Assembly: GCF_033807575.1 (NCBI RefSeq)
Contig: NC_084726.1
Coordinates: 7,688,001-7,752,000 of the forward strand
Length of the DNA: 64,000 bases
Reading direction: 5' to 3'
Origin: Cydia pomonella
Taxonomy: Eukaryota > Arthropoda > Insecta > Lepidoptera > Tortricidae
Part shown: positions 9,591-20,910 of the stretch, piece by piece
How positions within the stretch are numbered: the stretch's first letter is position 1
Layout of the letters: every line of letters begins with the position of its first letter
Notes under the pieces: model-generated
What the model was told of the DNA's origin: nothing
Databases searched by the model: none
The model's input: the letters and a program-made list of their open reading frames with translations, nothing else
Translations under genes and position numbers: made by a program

Positions 9591-11107
9591 TCGTGGGATT
9601 GACAGGAGAAACTTATACTGGGGTCATCTATAATGTGTATTTTTGATATAACCGCAAACTTTAACTAGACGTGGGTTTTAATACTATAAAACAATTCTGA
9701 AAGATTTTTTTTTAGTCTTAACTACCAAATCATAATTAATATTTTTTTAAATTTTTCGAGCCGCAATGTATTTCGTAGGTACATCATGGTCACTTGTGAC
9801 ATTATGACGTCGCGTCACTCGTGTCATGCGACCTTTTGAGTTAAAACAAAAGTAATAGTAACACCGACATTGGCGAATTCACCCTGTGCAAATTGGCAGG
9901 GAGTAAAATCCAGGAGAAGAAGAAAAAAAAAAGTAATAGTGATACATTGCTTGCTGAATTATTTAATATGGAAAAATAAAAGTCGTCCATTTTTTTATAA
10001 AACTTATTAAAGTGTATTAATTAATCCACTCATATCAAAAATACACATTGTATAAATTCTTCGACCGGCTATTCGTATTCATTCAGTATTTTCATACTCA
10101 GGCTTAGAAACTTAGGGTCTTTTCTTTTTTATTATTATTAAAGACGACGATGAAAATGATGATTACAAATCTTCACACATTCTCTAAACGAGCGTAGCAT
10201 TAAATTAAAACTGTTTATTTCAATATGCACCTTAAATTATTGTATTTAAGGTTCCTTTCTGATTTCTGAAAGCAGGCTGTGCTGTATTCCGGCATAGTGC
10301 AGCTCAACGCTAAATTCACGCAATTTACTGTCTTATTATGTATAGAGCTAAGATTCATTTTAGAAAGAAATCTTTGAAAGCTTGAAAAGCTCGACGTTGC
10401 ATGTGTGCGGGGACTTGTTGTGTTAACATCGAATCGTGATGTTCAAATCAGTGTTGGGTGTACGTTTTATCGATAGGAAGGAAAAAGCTTTATCGATATT
10501 TTTGAAAGTTTTAAAGTTTAAACATCACACATGAAACTGGGAGGTTGTGTTATCAAAATGTATAATTATGGTGCACAAGTCCTGAACTAAAATAATTTCC
10601 AGGACATTTTTTTTTATCTATAACGACTGTGCACCGCTCTTTTAACGGAACTGTATTTATTGACAAAACTTACACAATATAGAACAAACGTGCATTATTT
10701 AAAAAAAAACAGAATGTAAAGTTTATTTTGATATTAGTTAATACCAGGGCAAGGAACTTTAATTGACACATACTTAGTTTAGATATTTTTAAGAACTGAC
10801 TGATAACTAAGATATAAAGTTTCATACTTTTGCCTCAAAATACGAAATTATCCACTAAATTTAAATTTATACGACTCTTTGTGAAAGATCGCTGGATTAA
10901 TCTTTTAAAAATAATACGAGTTAGGATTTACTATTTTTTCGGTTCAATCATACTTTTGCATTAATTATTCAACACAGCGAAATGTTTATTTTTGGATCTT
11001 TAAAAAACAAATGACAAAAACACAAATGATGAAAATTTTGGTAAATAACGTAAACTAGTTCATCATTAGTTGTTATCAATATCATACTTCTCTACCAAAT
11101 GTCTATA
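9591..11107. other. Non-coding, nothing recognised
   Basis: About 1.5 kb of AT-rich sequence with no supported gene. A run of A near 9920-9940 follows TCCAGGAGAAGAAG, possibly a retroelement tail. ATCGATA motifs occur near 10,469 and 10,494. Confidence 0.4.
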
Positions 11108-11258
11108 GAGTCGAACCAAACTAACTCTGCATGGCATTTCTGTGCCAGTGTGGGAATGTCATCACTAATGTAAAATTTCTATGAAAATATGACGTTTGTA
11201 ATGACACACCCTCATGTTGATCTAAACAAGTTTGTGTAAAGTTAGCTTAGACAGACTC
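11108..11258. mobile_element. 151-bp member of the GAGTCAGACC inverted-repeat family
   Basis: Termini GAGTCGAACC and, in reverse, GAGTCTGTCTAAG are diverged inverted copies. TA dinucleotides flank both ends (11,106-11,107 and 11,259-11,260). Internal TGTCAT/ATGACGTTT arms match 9437-9590. Confidence 0.65.
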
Positions 11259-11555
11259 TATCTGTAGAAAATCGACCATTATCGGGCACGTCAGTTAGTA
11301 AGGTTTACAAAAAAAAATACAAGTACGCATACTTTTACTTAGTATTTGTAACTTACTTATTTTTAGCCGTTATCATCGCAATAAACTAACAACAAAATTG
11401 AATTAATCTTGAATTGCATAATGTGTAAAAATATCATGGAAGAATATAAATAAAATAGCTGTCATTATGATTAATATACCAGGTTACACATACTAAGTAC
11501 AAATAACTCATTTTGTCAACCCACAGATTTATTGTTTTATTTATAAACGTTACTA

Positions 11556-11707
11556 GAGGCAGACCACGATAAGTTGGCAGCGATTTTGATAGCCGAGGCG
11601 GTGCAAGTGCCAAGTAAACGTCATAATTTCATAGAGATTTGACGTTTAAAATAATCCGTGCACCATCTGGAATATCAAAATCACTGCCACTTATCTTGGT
11701 TTGACTC
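11556..11707. mobile_element. 152-bp member of the GAGTCAGACC inverted-repeat family
   Basis: Termini GAGGCAGACCACGATAAG and, in reverse, GAGTCAAACCAAGATAAG. TA flanks on both sides (11,554-11,555 and 11,708-11,709). Same length and internal AAACGTCA arms as its relatives. Confidence 0.7.
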
Positions 11708-11709
11708 TA

Positions 11710-12304
11710 ACTGAAGTGCCCGCAAAATGCCCCCTCAAGTGCAGTGTATTATTATCGCGAATCAAATATAGAGCGTGATAGATACAGAATACAAGGTATT
11801 TTTTGCCAGATAAGTAAATGCTGGCAAGGTATATTATTATAAGTAATAATGTTGGGGAAATTTCAACCAAGTTAACCGGAGCAAATATGCTCTTTTACTT
11901 CATCCCCATTTTATGAAACACTGTTTATTTAGTGTATTAAAAAAATATTTTGCTCTGTGCCTTGTACAACTCTTTATTAAGATAAATGGTGACCACTGGA
12001 CATTAAGATATAGACGCAATTACCTTAAAGCTACTGACACATTTTTCTAACTTATTAAACCTCCTAAAATATGACATGGATTTCCAAATATAATGCATTG
12101 TGAATGCAAATAATGGGAGGTACGTGCTTGTCAGGCAACTAACTACTTACATCTAGTCATAGTTATTGCAAAATATTACCAAAGATGGTTCAAAAAATAA
12201 GGTTATGAATGAATTTTGTTTACGTAGCATATACACAACGTTGGTTGGTGTGACACTAAATTTTAAAAAGGTTGACGATGTAAATAAGTTATATATTAAT
12301 ACAC
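11710..12304. other. Non-coding, nothing recognised
   Basis: Unique-looking AT-rich sequence up to the BEL/Pao insertion site. Its last five bases TACAC (12,300-12,304) are the left target duplication. Confidence 0.5.
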
Positions 12305-12504
12305 TGTCAAGGACCGGTCCTACCGCGTGAGGCGACAGAGGGGAACGCAGGGCGCGGGGGACGACTCCGGGCCAGAGCCGATACAACCACCATCACGATC
12401 GCGCGCGCGCATCCCTCAAGAATAATCCGAAATAATAACGTTAGCATGTAACTTTCCGAATTAAATGTTTATATCAAGAATCTGCATCTTTTTCATCACC
12501 AACA
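12305..12504 (+). repeat. 5' LTR of the BEL/Pao element
   Basis: Starts TGTCAAGGACCGG and ends TTCATCACCAACA. It matches 18,744-18,943 base for base at a constant offset of 6,439. It contains an alternating GC run near 12,400. It is very short for an LTR. Confidence 0.97.
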
Positions 12505-12508
12505 AAAG

Positions 12509-12525
12509 TGGCGACCGTGGCTAAG
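12509..12525 (+). other. Primer-binding site of the BEL/Pao element
   Basis: TGGCGACCGTGGC begins four bases after the LTR. The TGG start pairs with the CCA end of a tRNA. The sequence resembles arginine-tRNA-type sites of insect LTR elements, but the tRNA identity is inference. Confidence 0.75.
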
Positions 12526-13518
12526 ACACATAATACATGAAGAAGGAAACTACATGTTAAACCGAAGCTCGTTATTTAACGGACATAATTTAAACTTCGC
12601 CATACGACGCATCTAGAAGCTGGGCTGGATATTATACGACATGAGTGAATAGTGGCACCTACATCGCGGCGAGTCAGCGTTATTGCAGATGAGTAGCCCT
12701 GTCCTTTCTTTATTTCCTAAATATTCCCTCTTCAAGTTTGTGTGATCTGCGAGTTTGATTACGAGTGTGTAACGCTAATATTCTTTGTGCACTAAGTGTC
12801 GTGTTAATCAAGAAGTTAATTTCTTTTTTGCATGTACACCACGGTGCATATACATTTTTACGTGGTTTAGCTCTTAATAATCGTAAGCATTTGCATAATT
12901 TCCGCTTCGCTAGCCTTTATTTAAAAGTGTTTACTTAAAATCAAGCACTGCTTAATGCTACGAGGGTAAATAAATGCTTAAATACTTTAATTTTATAGCT
13001 AAACGCTTAATTTAAACGTAAATATATACATCATAAATAAAAGCGCAGCGATTTCGTGACATTTAAATTATAATTTGTATTTCTTTGTTTGTAAAAAGGC
13101 TTCTCATTTTCGTAATTTGCACTTTTATCTTTAAAACTTTATTTCTAAAAGCAAAACATCTTTACGCCCTTATAAGTTGCTCGATTTATTATCTCTTCGC
13201 TTAAAATTAAAATCAATCGTAAACATAATTGTAGTAAAAATCATTTTGCTAATTGTTTCCGCCGAACATTCCAGGCGGACCGATTACGTAACCGGCAAGT
13301 GGCCGTTGCTGTCTGCATTGTCATCGTGCACTGTGAATCGCACGGCGCGGCACCGTGTCTCAGCGTGTCGAGTCGCTCGCGTTATCGGGAGCGCACCGCA
13401 CACGACACAGTGTCTCACCGTGTCTACACGGCGCGCGGCTGCTACTTCATTGTAACTGGTTTGATGCACATTTTACTTTGCTTAACTCATTAATTACGTT
13501 ACGTTTATAGTCTTAAAA

Positions 13519-16500
13519 ATGGTTGAAACTTCTGGCGTTGATTCTGATGGGAAGAAATTGAAAGAGTTAACTAAATTGCGGGGCACTATTAAGGGTCGTT
13601 TAACACGATTTAAAGATTATGTTTCTGTCATAAATGCATGTAAACAAGAGGAAATAAGTGACTTAAAACTTAAAGAATTGAAATTTCGTTTAGAACGAAT
13701 TGAAAACTTGTTGTTTGAGTTTAATGAAGTTCAGTCTCAAATTGAAATATTATCGTCTGAGGAAGACGACGGTGAGGTGGATAATTTTGAAAGCGTTTTT
13801 TATAGCACGTTATCTTTAGCTCAGCATATACTGGACACGCGTCTTAAAGTTAATGAAGAAAAGGAAGGGAGCCTTCACTCTGCTCGCTCGACATGTTCTA
13901 ATACGTGTAGTCATCATCATCAATACTCAAATATCAAACTACCCACTATAAAGCTACCTACTTATGACGGAAATTATTTGAAATGGCTCGAATTTAGGGA
14001 CACTTTTGAGTCGTTAATTCACTCCAATGATTCCATATCGGACATAAATAAATTTCATTATCTGAGGTCATCATTGGAGGGAGGTGCGGCTTTAATAATC
14101 AAATCATTAGAGTTTAGCTCAAAAAATTATACTGTTGCGTGGGATTTAGTACGTGAACGTTACGATAACAAAAAGGTTCTTATCAATAACCACTTAAAAG
14201 CGTTATTTGAAATAGAATGCATCTCAAGTGAGTCTCACAGAGCAATACGGTTCATGATAGACTATGTGTCAAAAAACTTAAGAGCGCTTGATACTTTAGA
14301 GCAGCCCACTGACAAATGGGATGTTCTCATTATATACTTAGTGTCTACTAAATTAGATGCAACTACCTTCACTAAATGGGAGGAGCATAAAAACACATTC
14401 AAGGACTTACCGACCTTATCCGATTTTATGCAGTTTTTGCGTAACCGTGCTGACATTCTTGAGACAATGGCGATCAGCAGAAGCGACAAACGCGATAGTA
14501 AATCTAATTTCTATAAAAATAATCAAAACCCTGAACCTAAAAATAAAGAATACCCTCATAATAAAACATTAAAAAGTTTTGTCGCCTCTGCTAGCGCCAA
14601 ACCGACATTTTCGTGCGCATTTTGTAATCAGCAACATCGGATTATAGATTGTCCTTCTTTTAAGCAGCTGTCACCTGAAAATAGATGTGCTGAGGTTTCT
14701 AAATTAAAACTTTGCTCTAATTGTTTGCGTAGGGGGCACGCTACAAATGAATGTCGGATTTTGGGTACATGTAAGACCTGCAAAAGCAAACATAATACAT
14801 TATTGCATGTAGATAGTCACATACCTGAAACAAATACTACCTTAAATCATTGTAGCTACTCACCTGTGTCCCTGCCGGCTCGTTCTTCGGGTCAAGTTGT
14901 CCTTGGCACCGCCGTAATCAAGGTCATAAATCCTAAAAATAATTGTACTTACCTTGCACGTGCGTTCCTCGACGGGGGTAGCCAATCATGCTTCATCACG
15001 ACGAACCTGAAAGAAAAACTTGGATACGTTAGTAATGGTACGGATACATCATGTATATTCGGCTTGATGAAACAAAAAACTCCTATATATGACAGCTGCG
15101 AAGTGACAATACAATCATGTGTAAATGATTTTGGCACACGTCTTAAGTGTCTAGTGGTTCCTGACATTACAGGGACACTCCCTAACTCCCCAATAAATGT
15201 AACGGAACTTAACATACCTCATAACATTCAACTGGCGGATCCTAACTTCTTCCACCCTTCAGAAATTGATATGTTATTAGGAGCAGAGTTGTTCTATGAT
15301 CTCTTGTGTTACAATAACATAAAACTAGGCCCAGAAAAGCCGATGCTTGTCGAAACCAAGCTAGGTTGGGTGGTGGCAGGTCGTCTTTATAATACCGATC
15401 TACAACCACAGCGACAAGTATATTGTAACTTCACCAAAGAGATCAGTGATCAATTGGCAAAGTTTTGGAGCCTTGAAGAAGTTCCAACCTCAAAACCAAC
15501 TTTGTCAGCTGATAACGAATTCTGTGAACGCTACTTTACTGCTACCACGAAGCGCCTTGATGATGGTAGGTTTTCAGTTTTCATGCCCTTTAAAGAGACT
15601 CCAGAGGTAGCACTTGGTGACTCATACAGCATGGCTGAAAAGCGCTTCTATAGCCTTGAGAAAAAACTTAATAAAGATCCTCACTTTAAAAATGAGTATT
15701 GCAAGTTTATTCGTGAATACGAGGAACTAGGTCACTTAACTGAGATCAGCAGGCCTCAATTCGGGTACTTTATGCCCCACCACGCTGTGATCCGTGAGCG
15801 TAGCGAAACTACGCGCTTGCGTGTCGTTTTCGACTCGTCAGCGAAATCATCATCAAACAAGTCGCTTAATAGCATTCAGCACGTTGGCCCCGTAGTCCAG
15901 GATGAGTTGTTCAACATACTCATTCGGTACCGCCAGCATAAATACGTGTTGTCTGGAGACATTCAAAAAATGTATAGACAAATCATGGTAGATGAGTCAC
16001 AAAGACATCTCCAGCTTATTCTCTGGAGAGAGCAGGATAACATGCCACTTAAAACTCTGCAGTTGAACACCGTAACTTACGGTACTGCATGTGCACCTTA
16101 CTTAAGCACCCGGTGCCTAGTTCAGCTAGCAATGGAATGTTCTGATCCTGTCGTGTCTAAGGTAATAAAAAACGACTTTTACGTCGACGACCTCTTGACA
16201 GGTGCCGCGACGGAGGGCGAACTAGCTCACATCCTAAAAACAGTTACCGAGGTCCTTAACTCTGCTGGTTTTCCTATACACAAATTTAAAACAAATTGTC
16301 CACGAATATTTCAGGAAGCCACAGAATCTGACTCTCATAATTTGTCAAAAGAGTCAAGTGTACTGGGAGTATTGTGGGCACCTAGTACCGATACTCTCAG
16401 ATTCGAAATAAATATAGACAAAAATGAACATAAGGTCACCAAACGCATGATTTTATCGAATACATGTAAAATATTCGATCCTTTGGGGTTGCTAAGCCCG

Positions 16501-18864
16501 TGCACAATCACACTTAAGATTCTGTTGCAGAAGCTTTGGGAACTTAAATTGGAATGGGATTCGGACGTCCCAAACGGCATAAAAAAGACGTGGGATAAGA
16601 TCATCAATAACTTAAACATATTGCTTGCACTGTCAATTCCCAGATCTGTTCTGTGCTCTTTCCCAGTCTCCATAGATCTTCATTGTTTCGTGGATGCCTC
16701 ACAAAACGCGTATGCCGCTTGCGTATATCTACGCTCAACTGACGATGAAGGTAACGTAAGCACCAACCTATTATGCGCCAAAACGCGCGTGGTCCCCTTG
16801 AAACCTGTTACTATTCCCAGGCTCGAGCTATGTGCTGCTCTTCTAGGAGCACGGCTTGCAACAAAGGTTTGTGAAGCTTTGCGGTGCAAAGTTGACACTA
16901 AAACGTTTTGGTCTGATTCGTCGATAACCATAGGATGGATTAAAACTCAGCCAAAACTCTTAAAGACTTTCGTTTGCAACCGAGTGAATGAAATCCATGA
17001 ATTAACAGAACGCGAATCATGGAGACATGTACCGACTGACCTTAATCCAGCGGACATGGCTTCTCGAGGCATTGAACCCAGCGCGCTTGTTGATTCTGCG
17101 CTGTGGTGGAACGGTCCTCAGTTTCTGTCGAAACCTGAATCTAAATGGCCTCAGCAGCTAACTGGGCATTCAGAAAGTCAATTACCTGAAATAAAAGCCC
17201 ATCATGTCCAAAACAATGATCAAATTATCGTAAAATTTGAAAAAATTTCTAATCCTTTACGGCTACAGCGAGCATTAGCATATGTATTCCGGTTCATAAA
17301 CAACTGCAAAAATCATAAGAACAAAACTGTGGGTTCTCTTAATGAAACTGAACTTCATCAATCTCTTACCTTCCTTCTTAAAACCGCTCAGCAGGAGTCC
17401 TTTGGATTTGAGATAAATGCACTTCAAGAACACAAGTCGCTTAAAAGGTCCAATGTTCTGCAATTATCTCCCTTTATCGATGAAAAGGGACTGCTGCGAG
17501 TGGGTGGTCGGTTAAAACACGCGAATCTTAATTATGATGCCAAGCACCCTATTCTATTAAAATCAAAACACCATCTTACCAAAATCCTGATGTCAAGTGA
17601 GCACTTAAGGTTATTCCATGCTGGTCCTCAACTGCTTCTCAGCTCTTTCAGAGAAAAATACTGGCCTATTGGCGGACGAACGCTAGCTAGAAGCATTGTG
17701 CATGAATGCGTCACTTGTGTCAGGATGAAAGGTAAGACGATGGAACCATTAATGGGTAACCTACCTACTACTAGGGTGTCTCAATCTTATCCTTTCCAGG
17801 TTACTGGAACCGATTTTGCTGGCCCTTTCATGATTGCCAGCAAAACAGGTCGCGGCAGTAGAACCACAAAATGCTATCTGTGCATCTTTATTTGTTTCTC
17901 TACTAAAGCTGTGCACCTTGAGACGGTCAGTGATCTCACGACCCAAGCTTTCATTTCTTGCCTTAAGAGATTTATCGCTAGAAGAGGTAAACCTGATTAC
18001 ATCTGCTGTGACAATGGCAAAAATTACGTCGGAGCAAACAATGAGTTAGGCAGAGTGTTGCAGTCAAACCTAAGTAGCATAACTGACTTTGCGACTAATA
18101 GGGGCATAAAGTTTGTTTTCAATCCCCCATACTCTCCAACTTTTGGCGGCCTCTGGGAGGCTGGCGTAAAGAGTGCAAAATTTCACCTTAAACGTATAGC
18201 AGGGAATGTTAGTCTTACATACGAGGGGTTAAGCACGCTTTTCACTCAAATTGAAGCGATCCTTAACTCCCGACCCCTAACTCCTTTATCACCTGACCCA
18301 AACGACCTCTCTCCTTTGACCCCAGGGCACTTCCTCATCGGGCGGCCGCTGACGTCACTACCAAGCCCGCAGAAGCCTGAAAACATGAAAATTCGCACAA
18401 GGTACCAGTTGGTCGAACAGCTCCGGTGCAACTTCTGGGAAAGATGGAGAAAAGAATATCTGGCCGAACTGCAACAAAGAACAAAATGGCGTTCCCGGCA
18501 GATAAACCTAAAGAAAGGGGATTTGGTGGTCTTCAAAGAACCTAATCTGCCACCACTCAAATGGAGACTCGGCCGAGTTCAGCGACTTTACCCCGGCGAT
18601 GACGGAGTGGCCAGAGTCGCCGACTTTCTGACCTACCGAGGCGTTGAACGACGAGGCGTCAACAAGATCTGCCCTCTACCAACCACGACGGAGGAGTCTG
18701 ATGTCTTGGAAGAAGCTGCAAGTCCTTCCAAGGGCGGGGAGGATGTCAAGGACCGGTCCTACCGCGTGAGGCGACAGAGGGGAACGCAGGGCGCGGGGGA
18801 CGACTCCGGGCCAGAGCCGATACAACCACCATCACGATCGCGCGCGCGCATCCCTCAAGAATAA
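13519..18864 (+). CDS. BEL/Pao gag-pol polyprotein, 1,781 residues
   Basis: Single uninterrupted polyprotein that makes the particle, copies the RNA and integrates the cDNA. Domains seen in order: a coiled-coil-like N-terminus; a DUF1759-type gag region (about 140-290); cysteine knuckles CAFC...C (about 365), CSNCLRRGHATNEC (about 398) and CKTC (about 417); aspartic protease LDGGS near 484; reverse transcriptase with FDSSAKS (about 770), SGDIQKMYRQ (about 812) and catalytic YVDD at 888-891; RNase H with VDAS (D1059); an H2C2 zinc domain (about 1360-1405); integrase core D1432, D1498 and E1547; and a DUF5641-like C-terminus (about 1600-1700). The start ATG has a good context (AAAATGG). The last ~40 residues are encoded by the 3' LTR. 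All catalytic motifs are present, so it is probably functional. Confidence 0.96.
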   Translation: MVETSGVDSDGKKLKELTKLRGTIKGRLTRFKDYVSVINACKQEEISDLKLKELKFRLERIENLLFEFNEVQSQIEILSSEEDDGEVDNFESVFYSTLSLAQHILDTRLKVNEEKEGSLHSARSTCSNTCSHHHQYSNIKLPTIKLPTYDGNYLKWLEFRDTFESLIHSNDSISDINKFHYLRSSLEGGAALIIKSLEFSSKNYTVAWDLVRERYDNKKVLINNHLKALFEIECISSESHRAIRFMIDYVSKNLRALDTLEQPTDKWDVLIIYLVSTKLDATTFTKWEEHKNTFKDLPTLSDFMQFLRNRADILETMAISRSDKRDSKSNFYKNNQNPEPKNKEYPHNKTLKSFVASASAKPTFSCAFCNQQHRIIDCPSFKQLSPENRCAEVSKLKLCSNCLRRGHATNECRILGTCKTCKSKHNTLLHVDSHIPETNTTLNHCSYSPVSLPARSSGQVVLGTAVIKVINPKNNCTYLARAFLDGGSQSCFITTNLKEKLGYVSNGTDTSCIFGLMKQKTPIYDSCEVTIQSCVNDFGTRLKCLVVPDITGTLPNSPINVTELNIPHNIQLADPNFFHPSEIDMLLGAELFYDLLCYNNIKLGPEKPMLVETKLGWVVAGRLYNTDLQPQRQVYCNFTKEISDQLAKFWSLEEVPTSKPTLSADNEFCERYFTATTKRLDDGRFSVFMPFKETPEVALGDSYSMAEKRFYSLEKKLNKDPHFKNEYCKFIREYEELGHLTEISRPQFGYFMPHHAVIRERSETTRLRVVFDSSAKSSSNKSLNSIQHVGPVVQDELFNILIRYRQHKYVLSGDIQKMYRQIMVDESQRHLQLILWREQDNMPLKTLQLNTVTYGTACAPYLSTRCLVQLAMECSDPVVSKVIKNDFYVDDLLTGAATEGELAHILKTVTEVLNSAGFPIHKFKTNCPRIFQEATESDSHNLSKESSVLGVLWAPSTDTLRFEINIDKNEHKVTKRMILSNTCKIFDPLGLLSPCTITLKILLQKLWELKLEWDSDVPNGIKKTWDKIINNLNILLALSIPRSVLCSFPVSIDLHCFVDASQNAYAACVYLRSTDDEGNVSTNLLCAKTRVVPLKPVTIPRLELCAALLGARLATKVCEALRCKVDTKTFWSDSSITIGWIKTQPKLLKTFVCNRVNEIHELTERESWRHVPTDLNPADMASRGIEPSALVDSALWWNGPQFLSKPESKWPQQLTGHSESQLPEIKAHHVQNNDQIIVKFEKISNPLRLQRALAYVFRFINNCKNHKNKTVGSLNETELHQSLTFLLKTAQQESFGFEINALQEHKSLKRSNVLQLSPFIDEKGLLRVGGRLKHANLNYDAKHPILLKSKHHLTKILMSSEHLRLFHAGPQLLLSSFREKYWPIGGRTLARSIVHECVTCVRMKGKTMEPLMGNLPTTRVSQSYPFQVTGTDFAGPFMIASKTGRGSRTTKCYLCIFICFSTKAVHLETVSDLTTQAFISCLKRFIARRGKPDYICCDNGKNYVGANNELGRVLQSNLSSITDFATNRGIKFVFNPPYSPTFGGLWEAGVKSAKFHLKRIAGNVSLTYEGLSTLFTQIEAILNSRPLTPLSPDPNDLSPLTPGHFLIGRPLTSLPSPQKPENMKIRTRYQLVEQLRCNFWERWRKEYLAELQQRTKWRSRQINLKKGDLVVFKEPNLPPLKWRLGRVQRLYPGDDGVARVADFLTYRGVERRGVNKICPLPTTTEESDVLEEAASPSKGGEDVKDRSYRVRRQRGTQGAGDDSGPEPIQPPSRSRARIPQE
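18730..18743 (+). other. Polypurine tract of the BEL/Pao element
   Basis: AAGGGCGGGGAGGA, broken by one C, lies directly against the 3' LTR, where plus-strand DNA synthesis is primed. It lies inside the gag-pol frame. Confidence 0.8.
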
Positions 18865-18943
18865 TCCGAAATAATAACGTTAGCATGTAACTTTCCGAAT
18901 TAAATGTTTATATCAAGAATCTGCATCTTTTTCATCACCAACA
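18744..18943 (+). repeat. 3' LTR of the BEL/Pao element
   Basis: Identical to 12,305-12,504. The polyprotein stop codon (18,862-18,864) lies inside it, so U3 doubles as coding sequence. Confidence 0.97.
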
Positions 18944-19039
18944 TACACACTTGTACTTTTCAATGCACTATTCTCGAAACTAGCAACTATAAATTTATAC
19001 TGAACTATCGTCTATAAAATCTTATCGCCCCCAACACTA

Positions 19040-19315
19040 TACGCGCACAAACGCGCGCCGCTTAAGCTAGAGATGTGATAGCGAACGCGAAATAGAAACT
19101 CAGTTGAGTTAGCGTTCCACCGCGACCGGTCGCCTCTCGGTACGTCCCTAATCGGAATTTCAAATTCGGAAAAAGAATGCGTTCCGTTCCATTTTTAAAT
19201 TAAAAAGTTGTGTCATTCGAAAATTGAATGGAGCTACTGTGAAAGTGTATTTTTATTTGTGATTTGAAATGTGCATTTTGTGTTGAGTTATTTATATTTT
19301 ATGTAAAGTTGGGTC
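19040..19315 (+). promoter_or_regulatory. Possible promoter and noncoding first exon of a host gene
   Basis: A GC-rich patch (GCGCACAAACGCGCGCCGC, CCGCGACCGGTCGCC) stands out in AT-rich DNA and includes an initiator-like TCAGT with its A at 19,102. A GGTCGC element resembling a DPE sits one base off the standard +28 position. A good splice donor (TC|GTGAGT, intron starting at 19,316) follows about 214 bases downstream. It could be exon 1 of the gene whose coding exon is at 43,767-43,974, with a 24-kb intron. This is inference; chance matches are possible. Confidence 0.3.
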
Positions 19316-20910
19316 GTGAGTTTGTCTGCTTTTATAGCGATTGCTAAAATAACTGAGCAGTGCTAAGGGTTTAGTTATTTTAGGGCGAAGCTGAGACCTA
19401 TTTTTTATATTTTTTGGTTTACATAAAATAACTGATATTTTAACATGTATAGGTAGCCGGGGCACATACAAGACTGTATAATTATTATTTTTTAAATTGA
19501 AGGTTTAATCAACGCTTACACTATAAATTACATGAACATGAAAACCCAAAAAAAGGATAACAAAAAAAACAATTTCAATATGTTTTTTTTGTTATCCTTT
19601 TTTATAATTTTTCCGCGCCCCAACTTTTTCCGCGTTTTTAACCGTAGTAAGTGTTGTATTTGGGGAATATTAGCTCTAATATATAATAACACAACAGCTT
19701 ACAGGACCATCCATTTATTCATTGGCATATATATTATTTGAATTGACATAAAACCAATCAGTACTATTAAATAGTTCTTGCGGCCGGAGGTCGCATACAC
19801 TATAGTAAGTAAGCAAGCTTTTTTTTATACACATGAAAAAAAAAACATAATTATCGTACGATTTTTTTAAGATAGTATTTTGCTGCGAAAAGCGGATGCA
19901 GATTATGTCCGGAACTCTCGAGCAAAACAAAACATTAAAACTAAAAAAAATGTGGGCGAGAGTAGCGAAATGCACGATTCGCAAAAGAAACTGGTCTCAT
20001 CCGGCAACGGCATATAAAATTATTTTCCTTAGCAGCACGAACCTATTAAAGCTAAATAAATACCTATTATATACCTATTATAAGAAATAAATAAAGTCAT
20101 AATGAAAACGACAGATAATAAAGTTTCTGATTAATTTGAAGAGCTGCTTGAGATAAAAGTAATATTTTTTCCTCATTGCACGCAGTAATGGAATTAAATT
20201 TCTATATTTGTCTCTTTATTCTTCTTGCATATACGAGCGATAGAGATGCAGATAGCGAGATTTCATTTTTCGACGTTTCCGGCAGCTTCTAGCTTATTTC
20301 TAGCATCAGAGTTTGCTTATATTAGCTTCTAGCAGGCTCGGTTCAGGACTGGGAAAATAATACCTACGATGCTCTGTTCTGTACTGAGCGATACAATTTA
20401 TAATTCACGTCTACTGGCCCGGTGCCTCAAAATGATAGGGGTGTAGGTACGTTATCTGTATGGACAGAAACAGATGAAGCTCGACCCGTTAATGATCAGT
20501 CAAATAATCAGAAGCCATTAACAGCAAGCGAGCAAGACCTCTAGGGGAACCTACTTGGAAAATATTAGGTTAGAAAATTGGGCGGGAGCTTCGCTCATCA
20601 AGTCAATCGAAAGCTATTACTCTGGATAGTCTCTGTAGGTTATCGAAAAGTTAAATTACCACTGCAACCGCGACAGAATTCAGAGTTAAAAGTCTATGGT
20701 CACATCTGTGGTGTCATCAATGGTGTGGAGTGGAACAGTGGTCAAAATCTATGGTTCAAACTATTTAGCACTGACAGAAAAAACAACACATCAAACTAAG
20801 CATTCCGTTCTGAAAATTTCTTTATGCCAGCTACATAGGAATACCTAGGGGGACTCCGGAAGACTTGACCAGGTAGGAGACTTGAACCATTATGTAAGGA
20901 AAAGTCTTAA
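19316..20910. other. Mostly non-coding; one perfect hairpin
   Basis: No gene supported. 19,548-19,604 is a long hairpin, AAAAAAGGATAACAAAAAAA facing TTTTTTTTGTTATCCTTTTT, possibly a minute DNA element. Several short frames exist but have neither family motifs nor splice context. Confidence 0.4.

Larger units (their letters stand above)
12305..18943 (+). mobile_element. Complete BEL/Pao LTR retrotransposon
   Basis: Two 200-bp direct LTRs that I read as identical, each TG...CA, bound 6,639 bp. A perfect 5-bp target duplication TACAC flanks it (12,300-12,304 and 18,944-18,948), as expected for BEL/Pao. The primer-binding site follows the 5' LTR, a purine tract precedes the 3' LTR, and one frame encodes gag, protease, RT, RNase H and integrase. 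12,505-13,518 is a leader without a long frame. Identical LTRs and an unbroken frame point to a recent, possibly still mobile insertion. There is no env-like frame. Confidence 0.97.

Noticed and set aside
12153..12386. 77-codon minus-strand gene at the left LTR
   Set aside because: It crosses the boundary between host sequence and the LTR, so it cannot be an ancestral gene.
20578..20799. 73-codon host exon
   Set aside because: No splice sites in register, no motif and no biased composition.
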